Shown here in pieces: positions 1 to 12,919 of a stretch of DNA of 64,000 nt. Position 1 is the stretch's first letter. Each line of letters opens with the position of its first letter. Made by a program: the position numbers and the translations under genes. The stretch is from Lingula anatina (taxonomy: Eukaryota > Brachiopoda > Lingulata > Lingulida > Lingulidae): contig NW_019775815.1 of NCBI RefSeq assembly GCF_001039355.2, positions 139,004 to 203,003 of the forward strand, given 5' to 3'. Below the pieces are notes generated by a model, which was given only the letters and a program-made list of their open reading frames with translations, ran no database searches and was not told the origin of the DNA.

Positions 1-19
1 CGGGATATACACACTACTA

Positions 20-179
20 CACAGCTAAACCACTGCTGGTCGCATCTAACACATTAGTTTTCACAGCTAACACACTGCTGGTCGTAACTAAAACATTCCT
101 TTTCACAGCAAACACACTGCTGGTCGCAACTAACACATTCATTTTCACAGCTAACGCATTTCTGGTCACAACTGTAAGG
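20..179. repeat. 42-bp minisatellite, about 3.8 units
   Basis: Four consecutive units begin at 20, 62, 104 and 146, spaced exactly 42 bp. Each starts CACAGC(T/A)AAC and contains CTGGTC. The last unit is degenerate. Because 42 is a multiple of three and the unit lacks stops in two forward frames, the tract is open by construction. I see no splice or start context making it a gene. Confidence 0.9.
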
Positions 180-2349
180 CACAGTTACATGTACCACAGT
201 GCACTAAATCAAAGCGTACAAAGAAGGGTTTTTAATTGCCTTTAAACTGCAAATAGCCACAATATAACATAACAGGCAGGTGCGGCTAGATCCCCCCCCC
301 CCCCACGCCCCATACACACAAGCGCATTGTTTAAATAAAGTAAAAACATCAGTCAAAACTCGACAAAAGTTATAGACCATAAACCAACTGTACAGCTTTT
401 TAAGCGGGTTTTACCGATTTTCGGGAAGAAAAAATTAGTAATGAAAAACCGTTTTTTTGTAGTATCTTTTTATCTCTGTTCCCCACAAAGATCAGTTCTG
501 CTTTAGATCATGTTATCAATGCATTACAATACGTTTTTTGATGTTTTCTTGCCGCACATTTCGTAATACCCGTTTTAAGTTGCATTTACTGGATAAACAA
601 AATTAACGTTACGGGACTACTTAAGCTATAGAGTTAATCGAAATACACTGAATACACTGTTTTTATCGTTCCTGTAATATACAAACAAATGAACAATGAC
701 ATTTTAATTACAGACGTTATTATATAACATCGACCAATGTTGGTGTTACTGTATTAAGATAGCCGAGTCGTCTACCGGGAAGTACATATGGAAATTAAGT
801 GCAAGACAGATGCATCATTATATCATGGCAGAGCAAGCTGAACTGAAAAAAGGAATAACAACTAAGGTGTCCTGAAGGAGACTATTTATCTCCCAGATGT
901 GTTTTGCCAAGTGTTACGACCTTTTCGCTAAAGCTTGCCTTGGTAGGTGATTTGCATACCTCGTATATATCGTTACGTTGATAGCTGATGACTTAATGCT
1001 CGGTCGGGTATCATTTTGAAAACATTTTAGCCTCGGCCAAAGTTTGATTGAGATAAAACTTGGGAGATATACCAAGGAAGAGACCATTTCAGCAGTACAA
1101 TCAGCCATAAAAACAAATTATGACTCCTTTCAGTATCATAGAACATCAAATATGTTGACTATTGAGCTTAATACTATTTCAATGTTTTTAGATACGAAAT
1201 CCAGATGCGTTTACACTTGGGGAGTGGGCCAAACATAAAGATGCCTTCAGTAAAAAGATTAATGACACGCACCCTTAATATTCTAGAAAACAGATTTATC
1301 CTCATCATATTAGCCACATTTAAATATATTTGCCCATAGTGTTTGGTATAATTTGGGCTTCACTTTTGCACAGATTCGACTGTCGGGAAGTACCATCATG
1401 AAGAGGTGGTCTCCTTTAAATAATAGAATACTAAGGCTTATAGAATGTTTGGGAACACTCCTTTCCTCTTTGATGATAATAAATTATTTTCAGTGATGCC
1501 TACATATTGTGGATAAACCCACATGTGTTACATTGTACACACACTTTACCAAGGACACGTTGAATAGGACATGATGTGCCAACAGTAATAATGAAACCTG
1601 TATGAGGTAAAACTCAAGGTGAAAGGATCACATGTTCGGTACACAAAATAAGGGCAACACAAGCAGAGATTATGTTAGCTTGTACAACATTTATGCCGAA
1701 ACACATGTTTTCCTAGACGCGTTAAACAAAACCAGGTGTATGGAAACGCCCAAACTCGTTTTTTTTCTACCTGTTTCTCTGTGTTATGCCTCCTATCCGC
1801 CGGAGAACATTCTAAGGATTTGTACACTAATGATGAAAATGATCTACGGGCGCGATAACAGGTGTAAACCAATCATTTTCTCAGTCTGTTTTCCCTCTGA
1901 AGATGTAATGATTTCCTTCATTGGGTTAATTGTAAGGTTAATGCAACATGCAGTTTCGTGTGAGAAACATTTTTAATGAAATGCTACGTGACAAACCGTT
2001 CACTTTTATTTGGTTCTGATAAATTTTAGATACATGTACGTTTCACAGATAAATCAATATGGAAAATGCAATACATTAAAAGATAATGATTGAGAGTTGA
2101 AAGATAAAAAACCATGAAATTTCTTTTAATGTTTGTTCGCTATGTATTGAAAATGCATTGAAAATATTATTACATATATGTATGGGTCCCACATGGTTTT
2201 GCAATTGAGCCGAACCGGTCTGGTTTTGCCAACAAGGCTGATGTGCCTACATTGCTTTGGAATGGCCCCTTGTGGTCCATGACATGGAGTAAACGATGGA
2301 ATAACACCTGATCATTCAGCCATTGCCAGTAAGGATCCAGAATGTCAAA

Positions 2350-2525
2350 GGCCCCATTCAGAATAGGGGACTAACTAGTCCGAGGGTCAAATATGGCGAC
2401 CTTCTACAAAGCTCACCGTCTCATCCTCTAATAGTTACTGAATAGATATTCCGTGGGGAAGTATTCAAGTGGGCCAGCCATATTTGACCCTCGGACTAGT
2501 TAGTCCCCCTTTTCTGAATGGCGCC
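2350..2525. mobile_element. MITE with about 47-bp terminal inverted repeats
   Basis: The left arm begins GGCCCCATTCAGAATAGGGG and runs through ACTAACTAGTCCGAGGGTC to AAATATGGC. The right arm is its reverse complement, ending in GAATGGCGCC, with only a few mismatches. The spacer is about 80 bp and carries no coding capacity. No clear target duplication is visible: the flanks are CAAA on the left and AAAG on the right. Confidence 0.85.
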
Positions 2526-3144
2526 AAAGACTGCTCGCTGCCTGCTATTTTTCGCTTCTCCCGTCTACAAATGTGAAATGTGAATCAAGGCTATAGATAC
2601 ATTAACTTCCCTGATTTCTACGAAAATGCCTCCCTCCAGGGAGCCTTATCTTACTACCAGCACGTGCATTCGGGACACCCGCCAGTCACCTAATTGAAGA
2701 CGGGTTCGTGTAAATGGGCCGATTAACACCTAACCAAACAATTACTGCAGTGAGCGGCATTGACTGCGTTGCCATTAACAGCGATGCACTGGTTGGGGCA
2801 ACACTATTTAAAGCATAGTTTCCATTTTGATTTAAAATTTAAAGATTTCCCAACTAAGAGGTCAATGTTTTTCATCGATTTTTCTGCATGGTGTTTTAGC
2901 AGTTGGTGTAATATATCTATTAACTGCTCCTTGTACACATCTCTAAGATTCGCAGCATATTATAATCTTTTGGGGTTTTTTTTTTATCTTGTTAGGGTCA
3001 TTAGAAACTCTTTCTTTCTGAATGATCCCCAGCATAACATGAGGGCGAGGCTTTTAAGTGGATCAAATCCATCGGGAGGCAAACATCATATTAACCCAAC
3101 GGAATCACACCATAAGCATGTCATTGTAGCTTAAGAAAACCAAT

Positions 3145-3200
3145 GCGCGCGCGCGCGTGTGTGTGTGTGTGTGTGCGTGTGTGTGTGTGTGTGTGTGCAT
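3145..3200. repeat. (GC)n/(GT)n microsatellite
   Basis: Alternating purine-pyrimidine run: about six GC dinucleotides followed by GT repeats interrupted once by GC. Such a tract is a candidate Z-DNA former. Confidence 0.95.
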
Positions 3201-5616
3201 GTATGTAACCACCTACAAGGTATGTAGCATGGCCAAATTAGCAAAGCGTTAAAGCGTTTTGCTGATGGATATCTGTGATCTGGTCTCTGCACAAACTGCT
3301 CCTAATCCTTTACCTCATATTAACCGAACGGGAAGGTACATGTCAGTAGAGAATTTAAGACTTGACCTTCAGTTTGACATGGGGATTTCTTTTAGATACT
3401 GCATTGTGTGTAAATTCTGGAAATGTGCGGAATTATCAAGCTATCCCGACGTCATTCTGAGAGATCTGGTTCCTGGAAAGAGGGAAATAAAGATACGGGA
3501 ATAAAGGTACCTATTTTTAAAAAATGAACAAGGTACCATGATTCCATATGTCAGTTGTAACCTTTGAACCCTATAGCTACCTGCAATTTCCAATCCAAGT
3601 TTAAACCATGGTGAGAAATTGACTTTAATGTTTTGACCAAACTAAGAAATTGCAAGCTTTGCCCTACAAGTCTGAAACACAAGAAGGGAGGTCAATTCAC
3701 AGTTATATGCTAGCTGAAATCAAATGGCTGTTAACTAGCAGAGGATGCATGGTTGTCCCCAGCGAAATAATCAGCTAGAAGTGGGATGAACCGCACACCG
3801 AAAATGACTTTATCGCAAAACATAAAAACACAAGTATGGAGGATTGTTTTTGCCAAAATATGAACCATCAATGACTCACGTGCATTGTTGTTCGGGAGAA
3901 GATTAGAACTTGATGGCGTTGATGATCTGTTAATTATACACTTTTGCTCAACAATTGTGACTAACAAAACCACAATTAGCGTCAACAAGAAGCAAATCTC
4001 TGATTTCCTTGTAATATTATATTGACAGTTTAGTAACCGATATGACGTGAAACCATGATAGATTAGGTAAGACTTCTCTGCCGCGTGTCCTTTAGTATAG
4101 AATCATGATACCCATAAAATCAAAGAATCGCTCTTACAAGTAGGAGGGAAGATTCAATTCAATGATGTAGAGACAGCTACTGGCCTGTAATGCGTAGCAT
4201 GAGAACTGACCCTTAAAAAAATCATTGGTTGCTTATGGTAAACTTGACTTAATCGGAGAGCGATCGTGTAGTGGAAAAGGTGGTCTCATCTTCAGTGTAA
4301 CCGAGCCGGAACACCTGACCAGCGATGACCTTCATTTATCCGGTAGCGACTCATTAAAGAATTGCCTACGGATAGGTCCTTTTATGATTGCCTTGCATCT
4401 AGAACCTAATAAACGGGTCGTGGATATAACGAAGTGATGTATAGCGGGTCATTAACTTCCCTATCAACTAACGGAGATTTAACTACCAGAAGGTTACACC
4501 TTAACCGTCTGCCATAATGAAAAAAGTTGCACGTCGGTCGAGATTTTCATCAAAACCTACCAAAGGCAATAAATGTTCAAGTTAAAGAGATAATTACTCT
4601 TCATTTTGGCTGGAAAAATACCAAAAAGGGTTTTGTTTTAGCCCATGTCTCCGTTTCTTTCTTCCTTTCTTTTTTCTAATACATGTATCTCTTTACAAGG
4701 TTTCAGTTATCAATTTATTACAGGTGACGATGATGCATATTTGGATATAATAGATAATAATCATGATCTCTGGTCCATTTCAGCCATTATCTATTCACGT
4801 TTGAGACTGTGCAATAATCCATCATAATCAATATCATCAGCATCTATTTTTATGGTCCTCCGAGTTAAAATCGTGAAATGGGGTTATGAAAATTGATGAG
4901 CACAACACAAATTCCTTTTTTTTTTCTTCCGTCATTGCACCACAGTGCACCGGTCATTTAACTTACTTTTCTTACCACTGGGAAAGCACTGCTGAGATGT
5001 ACAAGATTAAGTGTACATAAAGTGTACCATAACGAATTACTTAAATGATGATGTACATGTATTTGGAATGTGATAATGCTACCGAGACGAGGTATCCAAG
5101 ATGGCGCCCTACAGGATGCCTTGAGCACTCCGCACTGGACCTTCAGCGGTATTACTCAGATTACAAAATCCCCGAAGAACGCCGAGGGGCCGAAAGCTTA
5201 GATTACTTATTATATCTTCATAGTGGATCTTCATTAATGCATCAGTATAATAACTTATTTGCTCAGATTACAACATACGGCCGTTTGAACGGAGGGCGTA
5301 ACCTATTGAAATTTCGAGAATGGAGATAAAAAATTATTGTCTTTGTAACTTGATATTGTGTTGCATTTGAAATGCGGGATGCCTTTCAAATTGGTTAAAA
5401 GTCCTGTGTGTAATACAATGCCCAACAGACAGATATGAATAGATTTTAATTTACAAAAATATCTTTTAGAAAAGTGTGCTATTGGCCAAACAATTCCAGG
5501 AATAAATGAAAACGTTTGTCATTTTCGTCATTGTTTAGTAGACATTGATATAAGCAAAACAATATTCAATAAAAGCCTAAAGATGTCGCTTAAGAGTTTG
5601 AAATGTGCAATTTCAG

Positions 5617-5755
5617 TCGCAGACGACACCGATTCGCGCAGACGACATATATCAGCGTGAGGCGGCATTCAATGTCAGCAATAAAGTTATGGAAACAACG
5701 TACGAGGGAATCCTGTGTTATCGAAACTTCCAGGAAAGTCCATATCCACCAACAG
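5617..5755 (+). CDS. Candidate orphan coding exon, unrecognised
   Basis: The acceptor GTGCAATTTCAG precedes 46 open codons plus one base, followed by the strong donor GTAAGT. If entered in phase 0 the peptide starts SQTTPIRADD and ends QESPYPPT, with a mixed composition typical of real protein (for example VMETTYEGILCYRNF). The exon would end in phase 1. I find no partner exon on either side with matching phase, and I do not recognise the family. Only open frame, splice sites and composition support it, so it could be chance or a relic. Confidence 0.33.
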
Positions 5756-5956
5756 GTAAGTCGACGTGATTCACCCATACACTTGTCTTTTTTCCTTACC
5801 TGTGGCACACCCAATTAGGTCTATAAGACTGGGTTTACATCTTTAGTATTTTTATATGTTAACAGTGGTTGCAACCACCACCTACCACAAGTGTAACTTG
5901 TTTTTTGTTATATGCCTATGTCAAGTTGATTCGGCAATAAAATTATTCTATTATTA

Positions 5957-6206
5957 ATCCCTAGATCGATCTGACTGGATCGGTCCATCTCCACGGGGTC
6001 CCTCGCTAAATTGCTTTCAGCACAAGCGGCTTAGACGTCCGGGACGACCACTAAAGCTTCTAAACGACAGTTAATTACCCCCTATCAGCCTCAGCAGGCT
6101 AGGCAGACATCTAAGCCGCCCAAGTTAATTGCAATGAAGCGAGAATCCCTTCAAGATAGTTCGATCCAAAGTTAGTGCGATAGGGTCTGGGAATGGTCTC
6201 TAAGAC
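5957..6206. mobile_element. Palindromic MITE, family A, copy 1
   Basis: It starts near CTAGATCGATCTGACTGGAT and ends GGGAATGGTCTCTAAGA. Inside are inverted segments such as CGCTAAATTGCTTTCAG and CAATGAAGCGAG. It shares its order of motifs with 9239-11761 and 12920-13161: TAGATCGATC, GGATCGGTCC, AAGCGGCTTAGA, then GGGAATGG. The outermost left terminus seems truncated compared with the other copies. Confidence 0.75.
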
Positions 6207-8360
6207 AGTTTGCTTTGTAAAGGAGCCGTTTCTGTTTATTCAGCTTATTTGATAATTGTGTTGTCTGTCATTGAGAGATTCGGATAAAAACTGTGCGAAT
6301 TGTGATCTGGCAAATTATATGCGATATGTTCTTTAAGGTTGTATTCAATTATGCAAGGGGCGTGTACAAGTTAGCAGACAATTAGATCAAGTAAATCTGT
6401 GTTCAAGTTGATACATGTATAGGTATCAAGAGCTCTTTTGTCACAAACAAGGCAAGAACTTATCACTGACGTGAAATATTTTGATTTCCCATTGGGCATC
6501 TTTATCAGTCTTGTATGTATATTTTTTGTAAAAACATTTGGACATAAGTCAATATAAATTTCGTTATAGCACCGTTATGAATTATTGCAGTATAATTAAA
6601 ACTGGCATAAAAGTGTGAAATATGGAATGAATCTTCGTTTTTTACAAGTTGAGAATCAGTTAGAATATCAACTGCGTATTTCTCTGCTATGTAATCGACG
6701 CTATGATTAACAGTTTGCCGGAAAGGCCCTAACTTTTAGGAAATTTTTCAATTTCCCAGTAAATAGTAATTAGTTTGATATACATGTATCTGCAAGCGTA
6801 CGTCTTGATTAATGTCCAATACATGAACATGTCCGGGGAGATATCAATTCGTGATCATCAAACTAAACCAATTTAACATGGTATAAGAAAAAAAACACGT
6901 GTCATATCTAGATTCTGTCTTCTTATTATTATTCATTTTTGATATACGCCATGATTTATTGTCATTTTGTCAGATTTGATAATATGGCCACTGTGCTTGA
7001 AAACTGTTTCTGATTTGCAATGGCTAATTCACTTTTAATCGCAGAGACGCTTTCTCTCGCCATGATGATACGATATGTATCGAACCATCTACACCTATTT
7101 GCCTCGGCCGCTTATCTACTTCTTATTAATAAGAGGGCAGTCACCGTGAAGCACTCTGCAATCGTGTGTCACTCATTTCATAGACGTCCTTGACCAGTTG
7201 ACACACGACACTGTTTCAATTTGTCCCGGGGAAAACTCCACGCCCCATACACCTTGGATTCGCGTGCTAACACTTTGCCCTCGGCCCTTCCAGCAAAGAA
7301 CTAGACCTCGTTAGAAGGATGTGTGGATGACATGAGTATTCAAACCTCGTCTTTGGGTAGAACAGAGAGGCGTTTTGGTGGACGTAAAGGAGGAATCAAA
7401 GTCATTTCCTGTTATGTTCCACTGATAATGCCGCGGGTTTAAGTATGGCCGCTGGATGAACACATTTATGCACTCATACCGTACTTTAGCAAGCTTAAGC
7501 CCATGTCACTGGACGGACGGTGTATGACACTCAATCAACGGCTGGATACCACAAGAATCACGTTTATTTTGTTGGTTAGGGGTCACTGTTTAGAATACCC
7601 TTGTCAAATACCCCCCCCCCCCCCACCCCCCACACACACACAAATCATCTAACGCATGATGTATCTCTTCAAATTATCTTTTTTACAATTTCCTCTTTCA
7701 GTATTCTATCTCGCGTTTTTTACAACTATCAGATATTTTCGTTATCACTTCAGTCGGTTCAAGGCGTTTTTCATTCATCAGAACTGTCGGCCAGGAATCA
7801 ATGATGAATACACACATTAAGATAAACCTGTATCGTTTAACTTAGCTGACATTAGTGCGACACTAATGAAGGGGGTTCGAAACGTTGTTTATACCCGCAC
7901 TGGGAAAATAGTTTTTCTTATTATTTATATGTGAATCCTTATCTTGGTATTAGTGTAATATAAATTAAAACCTTTATAGTAATGACTACTTAAAATTTTG
8001 CTCACCATTCCACACACATTGAAGCACAGGGTTGCCAAGTCTTTATTGTCAGTTTAGTTACATGTGCTTTATTTGTTAATGTGAGATTTTTTTTTGGTCG
8101 ACGTAACTCTGTAATTAAGTAAGGTTTAATCAAGATTATGGACACGGTTGATGACTATTGTGAGCACTACAATCGTTTGATTTTACTTTTTTATTTGTTT
8201 GGTTGATTGAGGGATGAGCCCCTATTACGATGTTCCATTAACAAAGGCATTATTTTACCTCTATTCTGATAAAATCAGAAGTAGGGGTTTTACGAAAATT
8301 TTCATGCACCTACATGTAGTACATTTACTTATTGTTATGATTAAATAAACGTTCCCACAG
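6207..8360. other. Stretch without a recognisable gene
   Basis: AT-rich sequence with no coding family visible. A pyrimidine-rich acceptor-like site (CCCTCGGCCCTTCCAG, near 7290) is followed by a frame that closes within a few codons. A C/CA simple tract lies at about 7611-7643. Confidence 0.4.
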
Positions 8361-8536
8361 CAGGCCCGTAGCCTGGGGGGTTCAGGAGGTTCGAAAGAAC
8401 CCCCCCCCCCTTTTGCTGGGAAAAGGTCCCCTCTGGGTAAAAATTTATCAAGGCACGTGAAGGTTTCATGGTAAAAGGTCCACTTTTTCAGAAAAAGAAC
8501 CCCCCCCCCCTTTTGAAATTGCTGGCTACGGGCCTG
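8361..8536. mobile_element. Short element with CAGGCCCGTAGCC termini, copy 1
   Basis: Terminal inverted repeats CAGGCCCGTAGCC and GGCTACGGGCCTG bound about 176 bp with two internal poly-C runs. The element is flanked by CACAG on both sides, a candidate 5-bp target duplication. A second copy sharing GAAGGTTTCATGGTAAAAGG lies at 22232-22370. No coding capacity: a non-autonomous DNA element of unknown superfamily. Confidence 0.8.
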
Positions 8537-9424
8537 CACAGTGACGACAGCTGTTCAGGTGAGAGAGTATTGTTTGAAATCGATTTTACAGTTTTCACCC
8601 AGAAAACACCGCTGTTACGTATTAAGAGCCAATTTGGCAAATTCGCCCTGATGTATTTTTTATTAGACAGCATTATCTCATATCATGACAACGTTTATTT
8701 CCGCATTATCTAAGCAGAAAACCCTAACGTGTGAAAATTCCACAAGTCAGGCTTAAAACGATAAAGCAACAGACCGAAAGTCGGCTTTCAAAAGGTTCTT
8801 TCTCTGCTAGTTTTTTTTTTTTTTTTTTTTGAATTCCACTCTTCAGTTTCAAAAAAATACTAAGTTAGAATTGCCTACATGTACAAAGTGAGTTGACTTT
8901 GAAAAGTGTTATGTTGGTCAGGCTGTCAAAGCCAGGTTATCAAGCAAAGGTGGCGCAAGATTGCTTAGCCACATTTTTCCCACCCCACCTCTCCTTTCTA
9001 TTCCTATAAAGTAGATCGCTCTCTGTTGTGTTTTTCATATCAGCATACATGTATATAACATCATACTGCGCACAGTAACATCATATGGTGCACAGTGTAG
9101 ATCAGGGTTATTATTTACATACAGGAAGTTATTGACAAGCCTGACAAACATGTCCTTTAGTTGTGTAGCCTGGTAGCGTTACATGTACCACAGAATTGGA
9201 CAGATGCCTAAAGACAAAGCTGAAGATTTTTTAATAGTCTTAGACCCCATTCCCACGCCTACACACATTGGACAATAGAAGTGTCACCCCTACTTGAACC
9301 AATACTTTGGGGGAGATAAATGACTGTGGAATGATATGCTACTGGTATCATTTTATTAACATCAAATTTCACAAAAAACACAAAATGAGAAAAAAATATA
9401 CATTCTACCAAGATATGTAGTTTG

Positions 9425-11331
9425 AAGTTAACAATTTGTACTTAGTGGCATAGCCACGTGACATAATAATAGCAGCCAGTCTACGAGGCAAGGATTCATA
9501 TAATTATCTGGTGCGTTCAGGGCTTATGGTGGCCCAAGCATGAAACACTGAATCTAACAGAGTTTGTCTGCTGGTTGGACGGGCATTTGTCAAAAGTTTT
9601 GACATACCATTCCACACATTTTCTATTATGTTTGCATCCGGACTCTGGGCAGGCCACATCACCCTGCGAATGTTCTGTTGGTCAAATCAATCATCAACTG
9701 TTCTGGGACTGTGACAAGGAGCATTGTCATCCTGGTGAACAAATGGATAATTCCTGTCACCAAACATGTTAGTAATAGATGGTAGCAAGCCTGACTCCAA
9801 AACATCGATATATTTCTCGTGATTCATGTTTCCATCAACCACTACCATTTCACCCACGCCATGGATGCTGATGCAGCCCCACACCATGATGAATATGCTG
9901 CTCCGGTGTACCATGGAAATCTGACTCCCCCAAAATGTGACTCCCCAGTCAGATTTTCATTATGAAAATGTGACTCCCCAGTCAAATTTTCATAATGAAA
10001 ATGTGACTCCCCCCATGAAATTTTGACTTCCCCCACAAAACTTAATAAATCTTATTTTATTTGATTATATGACTTTTATATTGTAGTATGCATAATGGAG
10101 GATAGATTGACATTTTTTGCTAGTTTGCAGGTGAAAATTTAATGAGAAAATAATAAAATTAAATATGTTTATTTTACCATCCAATGACTCCCCTATAAAA
10201 AAGCTATTTATTTGATATTTGGTGATCATTTCAACATCTATCCCCTAAGGATACTTTATGAAAAATATATTGGAAATATTTGAAAGTCGGTGGTAAAATA
10301 TTGGGTGCAAAAAATGAAAAAAAATCATGAAAAATCTTCATATATTTGGACTCCCATGAAGAAAGGCCCTATTTTATATTTAGTCACCATACCATTGTTT
10401 TCCAAATGTTTTGCATTGTGACGTTTATTTTGTTAGTATTTCAGTTTGGTGTTGAAAATTTTTTTGAAAATTAATAATTTTTGAAACAAGTATTCATCTT
10501 ACTACCTGTAGGATTTGGACTCCCATATCCTTTCCATTAGAGTCATTGGGTGGAAAAATGCACATTTTTAATTTTCTTATTTTTTCATGAAAATTTTCAA
10601 AAAGTGCCGATGTATTCTCCATTATGCATACTAACAAGATAAAGGTTTTATACTCAAATAAAATAAGATTTATAAGGTTTTGTGAGGGGGAGTCAAATTT
10701 TCATGGGGGGAGTCAGATTTTCATTATTAAATTTTGACTTGGGGAGTCAGATTTTCATGTTACACCGGTTTCGAAAATTCAGTGCATGTGTTTCAAATGC
10801 TTTACCAGCAGTTCGCCAGCATCGTACCCGTCTGTCATCAGAGGTCAGACCAAAGCGACACTCATCAGAAAAAACTATATAGGACCAATTGTCATGGACT
10901 GTCCAGTTCCAGATCCTGTTGGCCCTAGTTCACTGTACGTTCCCTGTTTTGTAACGATATAAGAGGTTTCAGTCCTGCTACCCTGCTGTACACTCTCTGT
11001 GCATGTAACCGACGCCTACATGTAGCAGTTTTCACAGACACATTCTTATGTGTGAAATTGTTCCACTGTGTTGTCAACTGACAAGCAGTGTCGCACCTTG
11101 ACAACCTGGACATCAAAATCAGTCGTCGGCCTTCAAGGTCAGTAGTTTTTCTTGGACGACCCGTCAGAGGCAATTTGTCTCTTAACTGTTTCTATACCGA
11201 GACCAGACCCTCTGCACGGTTCTGACTGAACAATTCAACGGTACCGATATTCTGACATTGCTTATATTTCGCCTCTTCAGGTTAATACCTTGACGTCTAT
11301 AACCGTTAGATAATTGCCTGTATCTTGCCAT
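9425..11331 (-). pseudogene. Tc1 transposase, interrupted and frameshifted
   Basis: Read on the minus strand, the protein starts near 11331 (MARYRQLSNGYRR, the first helix-turn-helix). It continues through GRPRKTTDLEGRRL, QWNNFTHKNVSVKT and SRVAGLKPL, and reaches the first catalytic aspartate in VFSDECRFGLTSDD near 10865. A MITE at 9912-10760 breaks it there. The second half resumes with IMVWGCISIHGVGE, the second catalytic Asp in FVHQDDNAPCH, and the third acidic residue in SPDANIIENVW. The triad is therefore DDE of the Tc1 type. In-frame stops (after RTVDD and after SPERTR) and frame changes between segments show it is dead even apart from the insertion. Confidence 0.9.
9912..10760. mobile_element. 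MITE family B with long terminal repeats made of GACTCCCC subrepeats
   Basis: The left end is CATGGAAATCTGACTCCCCC and the right end is CAGATTTTCATGT. The inverted arms are about 190 bp (left) and 150 bp (right). Both end internally at TATGCATAATGGAG or its complement CTCCATTATGCATA. Each arm is itself a short array of ATGAAAATNTGACTCCCC units; the left arm has one or more extra units. The centre (about 510 bp) is AT-rich and noncoding, with further GGACTCCCAT motifs. It lies inside the Tc1 transposase. TAC on both sides is a candidate target duplication, though TA would fit equally. Confidence 0.85.
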
Positions 11332-11761
11332 ATTGGAGGAAGACAGGAATAACATTTGCTGTACATGTACAAGACAACAATGCAATTCCATGGTATAGCG
11401 GTTTTATACTCATTAGTCACATTATAAGTAGACCAGGCATTATAACTACCCAAGATCTGCCTACTTTTATTACTCTGATTTAGGGGGTGACACTTCTATT
11501 GTCCAGTGTGTGTAGATCGATCTCACAGGATCGGTCCATTTCCGAGGGCTTCTCGCTAATTTACTTTCAGCTTAAGCGGCTTAAATGTCTGGCACGCCTA
11601 CTGAAGCCGCTAAACGAGTTTTAATTAAAATTACTCCTTAACAGCTTCAGTAAGCGTGCCAAACATCAGAGCTGCTAAAGCTGAAAGCGATTTAGCGAGA
11701 AACCCCTCGAAGATGGACTGACCCTGTTAGATCGATCTAAGTGTGAGAATGGGGTCTTAAA

Positions 11762-12919
11762 GGTCAATGACCTGACTTGTAACACCGGTTTTATCCTACT
11801 TCTCTACATATAAAAAAGTTTTGATCTGTATAGAGATTTTGCTTTACGTCTGCTATCTTGGAAATCCTGCAAATACTTTGATATCCTTTGATAATTCTTC
11901 AAGCACGCGAAGAGGGATTATTGTGTTGAAATAAGACAAGATTTAAGGCACACCATTGCTAGCTTCCTCGACTTTCTGAAGTACCAAAAAGGTCACCTGC
12001 CAGTTACGCGTTTTAATGTATGATTTAAGAGAAAACTACGTGGTCATCTATATATCCAAGTTCTGTTGCCGCTTAAAAGCAAGAAAAAAACCCATTGGTA
12101 TTCACATGTTTAAACCCACGTCCTGTTCATGTACATATGTCTTATAACATTTTTGAAATCAGCATGTATTGACAAAGGCGAACAGTTTGTCTGATTCCAT
12201 AGAAAATCATGACACTAGACTACAATGACATTTTATAGAAATCAAACATTTAATCAAACATGGTTTCCAACCATCGAGTGTGTTAGGTGCGCTACGCCAT
12301 TGCTGCCGCTTGCACCACAACTTCGTATAACACAATAGGGCGAGTAACATTATTTGCCGTCCGTTCTGCAGAACGCTTTATTATACTTGTATCAAGAGGG
12401 AGAGCATCGTTAAAGAAACATAAGGTGATGATAACCATCTAATTTCATGATTGACGAGGTTATTGTTGTCAAAATGCGTAGTTCAATTTCCACGGCTTTG
12501 TTTACAACTGGACATATGACAAACGAAAGCCAAGAGGATCGATACGAAACGCGTAGATACACGTCAGGCTTTCTGACCGTTTTCCATTTGTTTCTTCCTT
12601 AAATATTAGCCATCTTAAAAGAATGTTTTCCAAGTTACAACTATTCTGCCTTTGAATAAAACATAAAATAAGTAAACTTAGTCTAAACTCCCGTAGGTTG
12701 CGGAGGGGGGTGGGTGATTGAAAAAAAATGCCTTTCTTTTCTCCCAGTCCATCGGAAGCTTCATATTTTTTTCCTATTCAAGGTTTAGGTGTGTGCCTCA
12801 TGCGCACAAACTACCTGCTTCCGTGTACTGTCTGCCTCCATGAACTGCACCCCTAATAGCATTATTCTCTGGTCTATACGCTGTGGTGGATAAAGTCAAG
12901 CGAAAAGGAAATGTTGTAA
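11762..12919. other. Stretch without a recognisable gene
   Basis: AT-rich sequence between two family A MITEs. I see no coding motif or convincing splice pair. Confidence 0.4.

Larger units (their letters stand above)
180..5616. other. Stretch without a recognisable gene
   Basis: Open frames here are short and on both strands, with no family motif and no convincing splice pairs. Apart from the MITE at 2350-2525 and the (GT)n tract near 3150 I see only AT-rich noncoding sequence. Confidence 0.5.
9262..11512 (-). mobile_element. Tc1/mariner-type transposon
   Basis: The termini are TA-CACACATTGGACAATAGAAG at the left and its near-perfect inverse CTTCTATTGTCCAGTGTGTG-TA at the right. The inverted repeats are about 31 bp and flanked by the TA dinucleotide expected of Tc1/mariner. 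Without the 849-bp insertion at 9912-10760 the element is about 1.4 kb, normal for Tc1. It encodes a degenerate minus-strand transposase and sits inside a family A MITE. Confidence 0.92.
9239..11761. mobile_element. Palindromic MITE, family A, copy 2, split by a Tc1 element
   Basis: The left remnant is CTTAGACCCCATTCCCACGC at 9239-9258. The remainder resumes at 11513 with TAGATCGATCTCACAGG and ends GAATGGGGTCTTA. Removing 9262-11512 and one TA gives a contiguous copy of about 270 bp like those at 5957 and 12920. The internal halves (AAGCGGCTTAAATGTC and CAGAGCTGCTAAAGCTG, for example) are imperfectly complementary. Confidence 0.8.

Noticed and set aside
6989-7190. Acceptor-like site with about 50 open codons including a hydrophobic stretch
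   Set aside because: No donor or stop context consistent with a terminal exon, and no similarity recognised.
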